From an uncultured Clostridia bacterium (GTDB lineage Bacteria > Bacillota > Clostridia > TANB77 > CAG-508), in NCBI GenBank assembly GCA_934122035.1, contig CAKOVP010000025.1:1-20594 (forward strand): a stretch of DNA of 20,594 nt. The letters run 5' to 3'. Shown here in pieces: positions 14,744 through 20,594 of the stretch. The position numbers and the translations under genes were made by a program. Under the pieces are notes generated by a model. The model was not told the origin of the DNA and searched no databases. It saw nothing but the letters and a program-made list of their open reading frames with translations. Each line of letters begins with the position of its first letter. Within the stretch, counting starts at the first letter, position 1.

Positions 14744-15406
14744 ATGAAAAAGCTTTTAATAGATGCGAGAATTAGAAAACAAGAATATGAATATTTATCA
14801 AAGTACTTTCAAGTAATAAAAATACCTTTATTTGACGGCGTATATGACGAAATATCAGGACATTCAGATATTTTTTACTGCAAAATAAAAGATAAAATAA
14901 TATGTGCACCCAATAGCCCTATTATAAAAAAAGAATTTTTAGTTGGAACGTCTAAGATAGAGAGACAGTATCCAAAAGATGTAGCTTATAATGCTTGTCA
15001 AATAGGAGAAAATATTATAGGTAGCAAATTTACAGACGTAACAATAAATCCTAACATAATTGTAAAACAAGGTTATACTAAATGTTCAATTGCTGTTACA
15101 GGAGAGAATTCTTGCATAACAACAGACAAAGAAATTTGTAGAAAATTGAAAGAAAAAAATATAGAAGTAACATATATAGAGGAGCCAAACATAAAATTAT
15201 TAGATAGAAATGGAAATACAAGTAATATGCAAGGATTTATAGGTGGAGCAAGTTTTGTTTTTGACAATAAATTTGTGCTATTTGGAGATATAGAAAAATT
15301 AAAGTCGAAACAGCAAATAATTGAGCATTTGAATAGGCATAATTTAGAATTAGTAAGCTTTGAAGGATTGCAGGTAAATGACTATGGAGGGGCGATTGAA
15401 TTTTAG
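14744..15406 (+). CDS. DUF6873-like protein (GME-fold type), function unknown
   Basis: A 220-residue cytoplasmic protein with no signal peptide or helix. The segments HSDIFYCKI, YPKDVAYNACQIGENIIGSKF, VKQGYTKCSIAV, QGFIGGASFVF, FGDIEKL and NDYGGAIEF match what I recall of the DUF6873 family of Clostridia, which is described as having the fold of guanidino-group modifying enzymes. I cannot point to a full catalytic triad, so no reaction is assigned. The SD is weak (AAGAAAG). It stands alone after the tyrS terminator; the 150-bp repeat array begins right after its stop. Confidence 0.65.
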   Translation: MKKLLIDARIRKQEYEYLSKYFQVIKIPLFDGVYDEISGHSDIFYCKIKDKIICAPNSPIIKKEFLVGTSKIERQYPKDVAYNACQIGENIIGSKFTDVTINPNIIVKQGYTKCSIAVTGENSCITTDKEICRKLKEKNIEVTYIEEPNIKLLDRNGNTSNMQGFIGGASFVFDNKFVLFGDIEKLKSKQQIIEHLNRHNLELVSFEGLQVNDYGGAIEF

Positions 15407-15440
15407 TAAATCTATATAAAATTTAATATACTTAATTTCC

Positions 15441-15748
15441 AATATATTTCTCATCCTTGCGGTCGCAATTCAATCCCAAATGGTCTTGAAGAATTGCTCC
15501 AGTTCGCACTCGCAAAGCTCGTTTGGTCGACTGCGCGGTATTTCGAAATATATTCTCAATTTAAGTATATTAAATTTTATTGTAATTTCGAATATATTTC
15601 TTATATTTGCGACAGAAATTCAATCTCAAAAGAACTTGAAGAATTGCTCCAGTTCGCACTCGCAAAGCTCGTTTGGTCGACTGCGCGGTATTTCGAAATA
15701 TATTCTCAATTTAAGTATATTAAATTTTATTGTAATTTCGAATATATT
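15441..15748. repeat. Intergenic tandem repeat, 150-bp period
   Basis: The bases 15485-15598 and 15635-15748 are identical over 114 bp. The spacer 15599-15634 matches 15449-15484 with about 70% likeness, so two nearly full units and a divergent left end are present at a 150-bp period. Each unit has a GC-richer core (GCACTCGCAAAGCTCG, then GTCGACTGCGCGG) in otherwise AT-rich DNA, and palindromes: GAAATATATTC with GAATATATTTC, and AATTTAA with TTAAATT. Short open frames through it simply follow the repeat and are not genes. The other bases of the 15407-15839 gap hold nothing I recognise. Confidence 0.9.
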
Positions 15749-15839
15749 CTTAATATACATAAATTTTGTTATTTGTGTTGAAATATATGAATAAAAGTTA
15801 TAGAATAATATCAAAATAAAAACGAAAGGATGAATAAAA

Positions 15840-17261
15840 ATGAATCAAAAATTAAAGTTAATGAGTGTAATTACTCTAATATTAATAATGCTAATGACTA
15901 CTGTTGCATTTGCGGCAAATGAAGATGTTACTTTATCTAAAGTATCAGATACTATTTGTGATATTAAAATGGGAGAAGATGGAGAGTTAATAAAAAAGTT
16001 AATTTCTGTAGATAATCCTAAGAAAGAAATTGTATTACAAATTGATGTAACTAACAAAAAAAGTGTTGAAGAAACAATAGAACCATCAGAAATTTTCTTA
16101 ATAATAGATAACTCAAAGAGTATGTCTGACAATAAATTAGAAGATGGAACTACAAGAAAACAAGCTGTGTTTACTGCTGCTATTGATTTAGCAGAAAAAA
16201 TACTAACAGAACAACCAAGTACTAAAATTGGAGTTGTAAGTTTTTCAACAAATTCAGAAATCAGCAAAGAGGGAACTCTAGAAGATGCTTCTCTTGTGAT
16301 TAAGCCATCATCAGATATAGACACAATAAAAACAGCAATAAATGGTATTCAAACAACTGGTGTAAGAACGGATATAGATGCAGGTATACAAGTTGCAAAA
16401 GCTAATGTTTCTGCAGATACAACTCTTAATAAATATTTTATATTATTAACAGACGGAGTTCCAAACACTGCAGTTGGAGGACCAACAAGCACATATGGAG
16501 GAGAGGTTACAACTAAAACTAAAGCAACTTTAAGTACTTTAAAAACAGCAGAAATAAATTTAGTTACAGTAATGACTGGTGTTAACTCAAGTTATCAACC
16601 AGACCCAACAGGAGCAGTATCTAGTGACGCAGCAGGTAAAACATATAAAGACTTAGCTGAAGCAATATTTGGAACACAAGAAACACCAAATTATGGCAAA
16701 TTCTATTATGTAACAGATGCTAATGTTACTAATACAATTACAAAAAATGTTTATTCAGATGTTAGAAAAGTAAAGAAGAATGAAATAAAAAATATTAGTG
16801 TTATAGATTATTTTCCTGCTAATATAATAGAAAATTATGATTTTGAAATTATAGAAAAGGCAAATGTAGGAGAGGTTACAGCAACTGTAAACAAAGAAAA
16901 TAATAGTATTACTTGGAACATAGAAACATTAGAAGCTGGAAAAACTGCAAGTTTTAAATATAAGCTTACTTTAAAAGAAAAATTTAATGAAAACATACTA
17001 AATGTAGTTACTCCAACAAACGAAAAAGTTGATGTAAAATATACAGATACTGACGGCAAAGATCAAACAGAAACTTCTAAAGATTCACCAAGTGTAAAAT
17101 TAACTAAAGAAACAAAAAAGCCAGAAAACACAGTTGATAATACAGTGGCACCAGACAAAATTCCACAAACAGGAGACAAAATTCCTTATATATTTACAGT
17201 AATTTTTGCAATAATAATTGGCTTTATGATTTATTTTTCAAAAAATAGAAGAAATTTTTAA
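15840..17261 (+). CDS. Sortase-anchored surface protein with a von Willebrand factor A domain
   Basis: A 473-residue secreted protein. It has a signal peptide (about 1-25, ending TTVAFA), a VWA domain (about 83-300) with an intact metal-ion site DNSKS (90-94), TGVRTD (T177) and LLTDG (D205), then a beta-rich region (about 310-410) resembling the domains that follow VWA in pilin- and adhesin-like proteins. A Lys/Thr-rich linker leads to the sorting signal IPQTG (441-445), a membrane helix and KNRRNF. The usual LPXTG is changed at its first position. It should be linked to the cell wall by a sortase, displaying a metal-dependent ligand-binding domain. No sortase gene is in the window. SD AAAGGA precedes the ATG. 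Confidence 0.9.
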   Translation: MNQKLKLMSVITLILIMLMTTVAFAANEDVTLSKVSDTICDIKMGEDGELIKKLISVDNPKKEIVLQIDVTNKKSVEETIEPSEIFLIIDNSKSMSDNKLEDGTTRKQAVFTAAIDLAEKILTEQPSTKIGVVSFSTNSEISKEGTLEDASLVIKPSSDIDTIKTAINGIQTTGVRTDIDAGIQVAKANVSADTTLNKYFILLTDGVPNTAVGGPTSTYGGEVTTKTKATLSTLKTAEINLVTVMTGVNSSYQPDPTGAVSSDAAGKTYKDLAEAIFGTQETPNYGKFYYVTDANVTNTITKNVYSDVRKVKKNEIKNISVIDYFPANIIENYDFEIIEKANVGEVTATVNKENNSITWNIETLEAGKTASFKYKLTLKEKFNENILNVVTPTNEKVDVKYTDTDGKDQTETSKDSPSVKLTKETKKPENTVDNTVAPDKIPQTGDKIPYIFTVIFAIIIGFMIYFSKNRRNF

Positions 17262-17274
17262 AAAATTTTAATTA

Positions 17275-17318
17275 GTCGACACGTTTCGACAAAATATTAG
17301 AACAATTTGTGCTATGAT
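17275..17318 (+). promoter_or_regulatory. Tandem Spo0A (0A) boxes and -10 box before the Spo0E-like gene
   Basis: Read on the minus strand, 17285-17294 is TTTTGTCGAA, a perfect 0A core (TGTCGAA), and 17275-17281 is TGTCGAC, one base off. The two cores are 10 bp apart, one helical turn, and in the same orientation, the spacing at which Spo0A dimers bind. A -10 box TATGAT is at 17313-17318, so the boxes lie over the -35 region. Confidence 0.7.
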
Positions 17319-17339
17319 ATTTGCAGGGAGTTGATGAGT

Positions 17340-17522
17340 ATGAAAAATACAAAGCTTTTAAGATTAAAAGACATTGCAAAGCTCGAAGCACTAATCATTC
17401 AGGGGGCTAACTATGATAAAATACTAAAGCAAAGCCAAAAGATTGATAAGTACATCATAGAAGAAATGCTCCTAATAAACAAAAAGGATAAAGATGCAAG
17501 TAGACATTTGCGAGAGAAATAA
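17340..17522 (+). CDS. Spo0E-like aspartyl-phosphate phosphatase
   Basis: A 60-residue, two-helix protein: KDIAKLEALIIQGANYDKILKQSQKIDKYIIEEML matches the Spo0E-like family, whose signature SQELD reads SQKID here. Family members remove phosphate from Spo0A~P and so hold back sporulation. The start is set at ATG 17340, nine bases after the SD GGGAG (17326-17330); ATG 17334 is too close to the SD. The gene is alone between Spo0A boxes and a terminator. Since Spo0A~P is the usual substrate, control by Spo0A would be a feedback. The gene also argues that the organism sporulates. Confidence 0.78.
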   Translation: MKNTKLLRLKDIAKLEALIIQGANYDKILKQSQKIDKYIIEEMLLINKKDKDASRHLREK

Positions 17523-17523
17523 G

Positions 17524-17564
17524 AAAAAACATATGGATGAAATTAATCATTCATATGTTTTTTT
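17524..17564. terminator. Two-way terminator between spo0E-like gene and smpB
   Basis: The hairpin pairs AAAAAACATATGGATGA (17524-17540) with TCATTCATATGTTTTTT (17547 onward), with T runs on both strands. It serves the Spo0E-like gene on plus and smpB on minus, overlapping the smpB stop codon. Confidence 0.8.
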
Positions 17565-17987
17565 ATGTACATATCAGAATCTTTTTTCTTTAAATCTTCG
17601 CGCTTATCATATAATTTTTTACCCTTTCCAATTCCAAGTTCCATTTTTACAATATTATTTTTTAAGTATAATGATATAGGAACTAAAGTGTATCCTTTTT
17701 GAGTAATCATTCCAGAAAGCTTAAAAATTTCACGTTTATTTAATAAAAGTTTTCTAGTACGTAAAGGATCTTTATTATAAATATTTCCGTGTTCATAAGG
17801 ACTAATATGCATTGAATATACAAATGCTTCGCCATTTTCTATTGAAGCATAACTATCTTTTAAATTAACTTTACCGAGCTCTAATAGACTTTATTTCTGT
17901 TCCTGTAAGTACAATTCCTGCCTCAAAGGTATCTAATATTTCATAATTGTGTCTTGAGGTAGGATTTTTAGCTATTTGTTTAATCAT
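17543..17987 (-). pseudogene. smpB: SsrA-binding protein SmpB with a one-base frameshift
   Basis: The minus strand reads MIKQIAKNPTSRHNYEILDT, continues EAGIVLTGTEIKSIRA, then R and a stop (TAA 17873-17871). One base later, from GGT, the frame reads GKVNLKDSYASIENGEAF, then MHISPYEHGN and on to the end (KKHMND, stop 17545-17543). Every SmpB block is present, but a single extra base (plus-strand G at 17876) breaks the frame after IRA. Corrected length is 147 residues, normal for SmpB, the partner of tmRNA that frees stalled ribosomes. It is not in a homopolymer run. Either a real mutation, a sequence error, or a programmed shift. The SD GGAGATC is at about 17998-18004. Confidence 0.88.
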
Positions 17988-18022
17988 AATAAAAATGATC
18001 TCCTTTCAAAAATGCTAATAGT

Positions 18023-18051
18023 ATTATAACATACTAATAATATTTTTGAAA
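18023..18051 (-). promoter_or_regulatory. Promoter of smpB
   Basis: On the minus strand TTTCAA (18051-18046), a 17-base spacer and a perfect TATAAT (18028-18023), about 35 bases before the ATG. Confidence 0.55.
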
Positions 18052-18065
18052 AGAGAAACATTAAA

Positions 18066-18485
18066 TTATTGGTCTTGTGAATGGAATTCTTCTGTTTGGT
18101 GTTGTTGACCATAAAACCAAACAAATCCTATAATTATAGCTCCAAATACAGCTACAATTAGCCAAGCCCAAGTATTTGCGTTCATTCCAGCAAATGTGGC
18201 AGGAGTAGATGTTCTAGTAGCTGTATAACTTCCATTATTAGTAGATGTACCACTTGTCATATCTCTTGCTGTACCAGAAATTCCAGTACCAATGTCGGAA
18301 ATACCATTTCCAATTCCTTCTACTGCAGTACCTGCTACATTTCCAACACCTTCTGCACCACGAGATATAGTATTGCCAGCATCTTTTAGCATATTTCCTA
18401 CATTATCATTTGCAAGAACTGGAACAGAAAATAGAGCAAATAGTACAGATATTGCTAGAACAATAGATAAAGCTTTTCTTTTCAT
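18066..18485 (-). CDS. Secreted/membrane-anchored glycine-rich protein, unknown function
   Basis: A 139-residue protein with a signal peptide (about 1-25, ending VPVLA), a glycine-rich stretch (about 37-72: NTISRGAEGVGNVAGTAVEG and onward) with glycines at short regular spacing, a Thr/Ser-rich linker and a C-terminal membrane helix (about 105-125) followed by a short polar tail. The SD is AGGAGG at ideal distance. The layout, signal peptide to flexible low-complexity part to helix, is the same as for the next gene at 18668. I do not recognise the family. Confidence 0.75.
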   Translation of the reverse strand: MKRKALSIVLAISVLFALFSVPVLANDNVGNMLKDAGNTISRGAEGVGNVAGTAVEGIGNGISDIGTGISGTARDMTSGTSTNNGSYTATRTSTPATFAGMNANTWAWLIVAVFGAIIIGFVWFYGQQHQTEEFHSQDQ

Positions 18486-18508
18486 AATAACCTCCTATAC
18501 ATAAAAAT

Positions 18509-18531
18509 ATAAAATCAAAAAATGATTTTAT
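18509..18531 (-). promoter_or_regulatory. Hairpin in the leader of the gene at 18066
   Basis: ATAAAATCA (18509-18517) and TGATTTTAT (18523-18531) form a 9-bp perfect stem with a 5-base loop, about 25 bases before the start codon. A leader or mRNA-stability structure is possible. Confidence 0.35.
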
Positions 18532-18623
18532 GTATTAAAAATTAAACTTTTGAAATAATAAAAGAAAAAATATTTATATAATTATTATTAATCTTAAAAA
18601 ATAAAATATACAGTAAAAAAATA

Positions 18624-18657
18624 GAAAAAATAAAGCCTTTGAAAAATCAAAGACCTT
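18624..18657 (-). terminator. Intrinsic terminator of the gene at 18668
   Basis: AAAGCCTTTGA (18632-18642) pairs with TCAAAGACCTT (18647-18657), one A-C mismatch; on the minus strand a T run follows (18630-18624). Confidence 0.65.
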
Positions 18658-18667
18658 ATATAAATAA

Positions 18668-19102
18668 TTAATTTTTTCCTAATCTAATTAAAATTGCAAT
18701 TGCTAAGAATATTAAAATTACACCAACAGCTATAAGCAAAATATTTAAAATATTTGTTAGTCCTAATTCAGATTCTGGTAATGAAGAAACACTACTTACA
18801 ATTGCTGAGTCTGATGGAGTAGTCGCAGGAGTTGTGTTTGATTGTTCAGTATTATTATCAACAGTATTTTGTGTTGCAGCTTGCAAGTTATCATTAACAA
18901 TGTTTGATTCACTTGTAATAGTATTATCTTGTATAGGAGAACCTACTACTTCATTTGAAACTGCCGTAATATCTCCGTTACTAGAAGCAGTAACATTATT
19001 TGCACCAAGCCCCATATTTATACTTGCTGCATAAGAATGAGCAGATATAAAAGATAATACAAAAACTAATAAAACTATTGCAATTTTTAAATTTTTTCTC
19101 AT
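18668..19102 (-). CDS. Secreted Asn/Ser/Thr-rich membrane-anchored protein, unknown function
   Basis: A 144-residue protein with a signal peptide (about 1-26, ending AHSYAA), a central low-complexity part rich in Asn, Ser and Thr (NTVDNNTEQSNTTPATTPSD), a C-terminal helix (about 115-137) and the basic tail RLGKN. Its shape suggests a small surface-exposed membrane protein. SD GAGAGGA. It has its own promoter (19141-19169) and terminator. No family recognised. Confidence 0.75.
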   Translation of the reverse strand: MRKNLKIAIVLLVFVLSFISAHSYAASINMGLGANNVTASSNGDITAVSNEVVGSPIQDNTITSESNIVNDNLQAATQNTVDNNTEQSNTTPATTPSDSAIVSSVSSLPESELGLTNILNILLIAVGVILIFLAIAILIRLGKN

Positions 19103-19140
19103 AAAACCAATCCTCTCTTGTTCAATAAAATCTAATTAAT

Positions 19141-19169
19141 ATAATACACAAAATTAAATAAAATGTCTA
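19141..19169 (-). promoter_or_regulatory. Promoter of the gene at 18668
   Basis: On the minus strand TAGACA (19169-19164), a 17-base spacer and TATTAT (19146-19141), about 38 bases before the ATG. Confidence 0.6.
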
Positions 19170-19198
19170 GTCCATTTATAAAAATAATAATTTTTTTG

Positions 19199-19282
19199 AG
19201 AAAATTAGGACAAACCACAGCCGTAAATAACATATACGATATGGGAGGAAATGTATGGGAGTGGACTACAGAGTCTTGTTAA
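19199..19282 (+). pseudogene. Scar of an FGE-sulfatase (SUMF1-like) domain gene
   Basis: The plus strand reads QTTAVNNIYDMGGNVWEWT, then TESC and a stop (19280-19282). The words NIYDMxGNVWEWT are the hallmark of the formylglycine-generating enzyme/SUMF1-like fold. Only about 28 codons remain, with no start or rest of the domain. A 10-bp palindrome, GGGACGTCCC (19286-19295), follows. It is what is left after a deletion or recombination, on the strand opposite to its neighbours. Confidence 0.6.
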
Positions 19283-19310
19283 TAAGGGACGTCCCCCATT
19301 AGGCGAGTTT

Positions 19311-20594
19311 TTATAAGGATTTTTCTAGTTCTTTTATTTGGTCTCTTAATTTTGCTGCTTCTTCAAATTCCATTTTTTCAGCATGAGCAAGCATTTCTTC
19401 TGTAAGTTTATTTATAATATCTTCAACAGATACCTCTGATGATAGTTCGTATTTTTCAGATGCTTCGGCAACAATGCTTGCACGAATTGTATCTCTTACA
19501 GATTTCTTTATTGTCTGTGGAACTATTCCGTGTTTTTCATTGTACGCCATTTGAATTTTTCTTCTTCTATTTGTTTCTGTAATTGCTTTATCCATAGAGT
19601 CTGTAAGTTCATCTGCGTACATTATAACTTTTCCATCGGTGTTTCTTGCTGCACGTCCAATAGTTTGAATTAAAGAACGTTCTGAACGAAGGAAACCTTC
19701 TTTATCTGCGTCAAGAATTGCTACAAGAGAAACTTCAGGAATATCAAGTCCTTCACGAAGAAGATTTATACCAACTAAAACATCAAATTCACCAAGTCTC
19801 AAAGAGCGTATTATGTCCATTCTTTCCAAAGCCTTAATATCTGAGTGCATATATCTAACTTTAATGTCTAGGCTAGATAGGTAGCTTGTTAAATCCTCAG
19901 CCATTTTTTTAGTTAAAGTTGTAACCAAAACTCTTTCGTTCTTATCAATTCTATCGTGAATTTGTGTAATTAAATCATCAATTTGGTTTGTAACTGGTTT
20001 TACTTCGATTTCTGGGTCTAGAAGTCCAGTTGGACGAATGATTTGTTCTACAACATTGTCCTTAGAATGACTCATTTCGTATTCGGCTGGTGTTGCACTA
20101 ACGAATACTACCTGGTTAATTCTTTGTTCGAATTCTTCAAATTTCAAAGGTCTGTTATCAAATGCAGAAGGTAGCCTAAAACCATATTTTACTAAGGATT
20201 CTTTTCTTGCTCTATCGCCGTTGTACATAGCTCTAACCTGAGGAATTGTTGCGTGTGATTCATCTACAAGAAGCAAGAAATCTTTTGGAAAATAGTCAAA
20301 CAAAGTGTATGGGGCAGAGCCTGGAGCACGTCCACTTATGTGTCTGGAATAGTTTTCTATTCCTTGGCAGAAACCAGTTTCTTTCATCATTTCTAGGTCA
20401 AAATTTGTTCTTTCTCCAATTCTTTGTGCTTCAATTAATTTACCCTGTGACTTGAAATATTCAACCTGTTGCTTCATTTCTTCTTCAATAGTTGTAATAG
20501 CACGTTCCATTTTATCTGAAGTAGTAACATAGTGCGAATTAGGGAATATCATAATGTGATTTCTTGAAGCGATAACCTTTCCTGTTAAAGGATT
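19311..20594 (-). CDS. uvrB: UvrABC system protein B, C-terminal two-thirds (5' end beyond window)
   Basis: The frame is open to the window edge and starts there NPLTGKVIASRNHIMIFPNS; 427 residues of about 660 are visible, so the N-terminal ATP-binding part lies outside. UvrB is the helicase-like damage-recognition subunit of nucleotide excision repair. Visible parts: the YSRHISGRAPGSAPYTLFDYF block, Walker B LLLVDESH, helicase motif region GINLLREGLDIPEVSLVAILDADKEGFLRSERSLIQTIGRAARN, and the C-terminal UVR domain (INKLTEEMLAHAEKMEFEEAAKLRDQIKELE) that contacts UvrC/UvrA. All look intact. Confidence 0.97.
   Translation of the reverse strand, partial: NPLTGKVIASRNHIMIFPNSHYVTTSDKMERAITTIEEEMKQQVEYFKSQGKLIEAQRIGERTNFDLEMMKETGFCQGIENYSRHISGRAPGSAPYTLFDYFPKDFLLLVDESHATIPQVRAMYNGDRARKESLVKYGFRLPSAFDNRPLKFEEFEQRINQVVFVSATPAEYEMSHSKDNVVEQIIRPTGLLDPEIEVKPVTNQIDDLITQIHDRIDKNERVLVTTLTKKMAEDLTSYLSSLDIKVRYMHSDIKALERMDIIRSLRLGEFDVLVGINLLREGLDIPEVSLVAILDADKEGFLRSERSLIQTIGRAARNTDGKVIMYADELTDSMDKAITETNRRRKIQMAYNEKHGIVPQTIKKSVRDTIRASIVAEASEKYELSSEVSVEDIINKLTEEMLAHAEKMEFEEAAKLRDQIKELEKSL

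Noticed and set aside
15441..15748. CRISPR array
   Set aside because: The repeated unit is 150 bp with 114 identical bases, not short repeats with unlike spacers, and no cas genes are nearby.
15480..15814. Protein-coding frames through the tandem repeat on both strands
   Set aside because: They merely translate the repeat twice, lack SD sites, and have no family likeness.
10149..17280. Recurring GTCGAC in non-coding DNA (10149, 15526, 15676, 17275) as one regulatory word
   Set aside because: Two are copies of the tandem repeat, one is part of a palindrome arm and one is part of the Spo0A boxes; flanks do not match.
17865..17885. Proven programmed +1 frameshift in smpB
   Set aside because: A rare codon and a stop alone are not enough; no stimulatory SD-like site or slippery P-site pairing is visible, so it is only kept as a possibility.

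Overview
The window is AT-rich Gram-positive DNA. The Firmicutes-type Shine-Dalgarno (SD) boxes, a yybP-ykoY riboswitch, a Spo0E-like phosphatase with Spo0A boxes in front of it, and a VWA protein with an IPQTG sorting signal all point to an anaerobic, probably spore-forming member of the Clostridia. I cannot name the species. Both ends are cut: the left end lies inside a queH-like gene and the right end inside uvrB.

Layout. (1) 1-2860: end of a QueH-GNAT fusion gene, then small or decayed genes: a remnant without a start codon, a small membrane protein, a DUF5301-like protein, and a RhuM-family gene broken by an internal deletion. (2) 3060-6000: promoter, Mn2+-type riboswitch, terminator and a P2A cation ATPase, forming one metal-responsive unit. 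(3) 6040-8400: accessory insert. It holds an unrecognised gene with unlike base composition and its own promoter and terminator, then an Rpn/PD-(D/E)XK nuclease gene that has a strong internal SD and ATG in its last quarter. (4) 8457-11368: an SsuB/ThiZ-type ATPase, an SsuC-type permease and an NMT1-like binding protein. A 129-bp palindromic, MITE-like element separates the permease from the binding protein. (5) 11378-14608: housekeeping genes for an RNA m5C methyltransferase, Hsp33 and TyrS, ending in a terminator. (6) 14744-17261: a DUF6873-like protein, a 150-bp-period tandem repeat, and a sortase-anchored VWA surface protein. (7) 17275-17564: tandem Spo0A boxes, a Spo0E-like gene, and a two-way terminator. 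(8) On the minus strand, 17543-20594: smpB with a one-base frameshift, two small secreted or membrane-anchored proteins, a scar of an FGE-sulfatase (SUMF1-like) gene, and the C-terminal two-thirds of uvrB.

Most interesting points: the Rpn gene carries the hallmarks of an intragenic antitoxin (internal SD plus in-frame ATG) together with a promoter that would remove the SD of the full-length protein. Two Spo0A boxes 10 bp apart precede a Spo0A-phosphatase-type gene, which suggests a feedback loop. smpB is interrupted by a single extra base. A SERCA-like pump sits behind a manganese riboswitch. All functional statements come from reading motifs by eye; no database search was possible.
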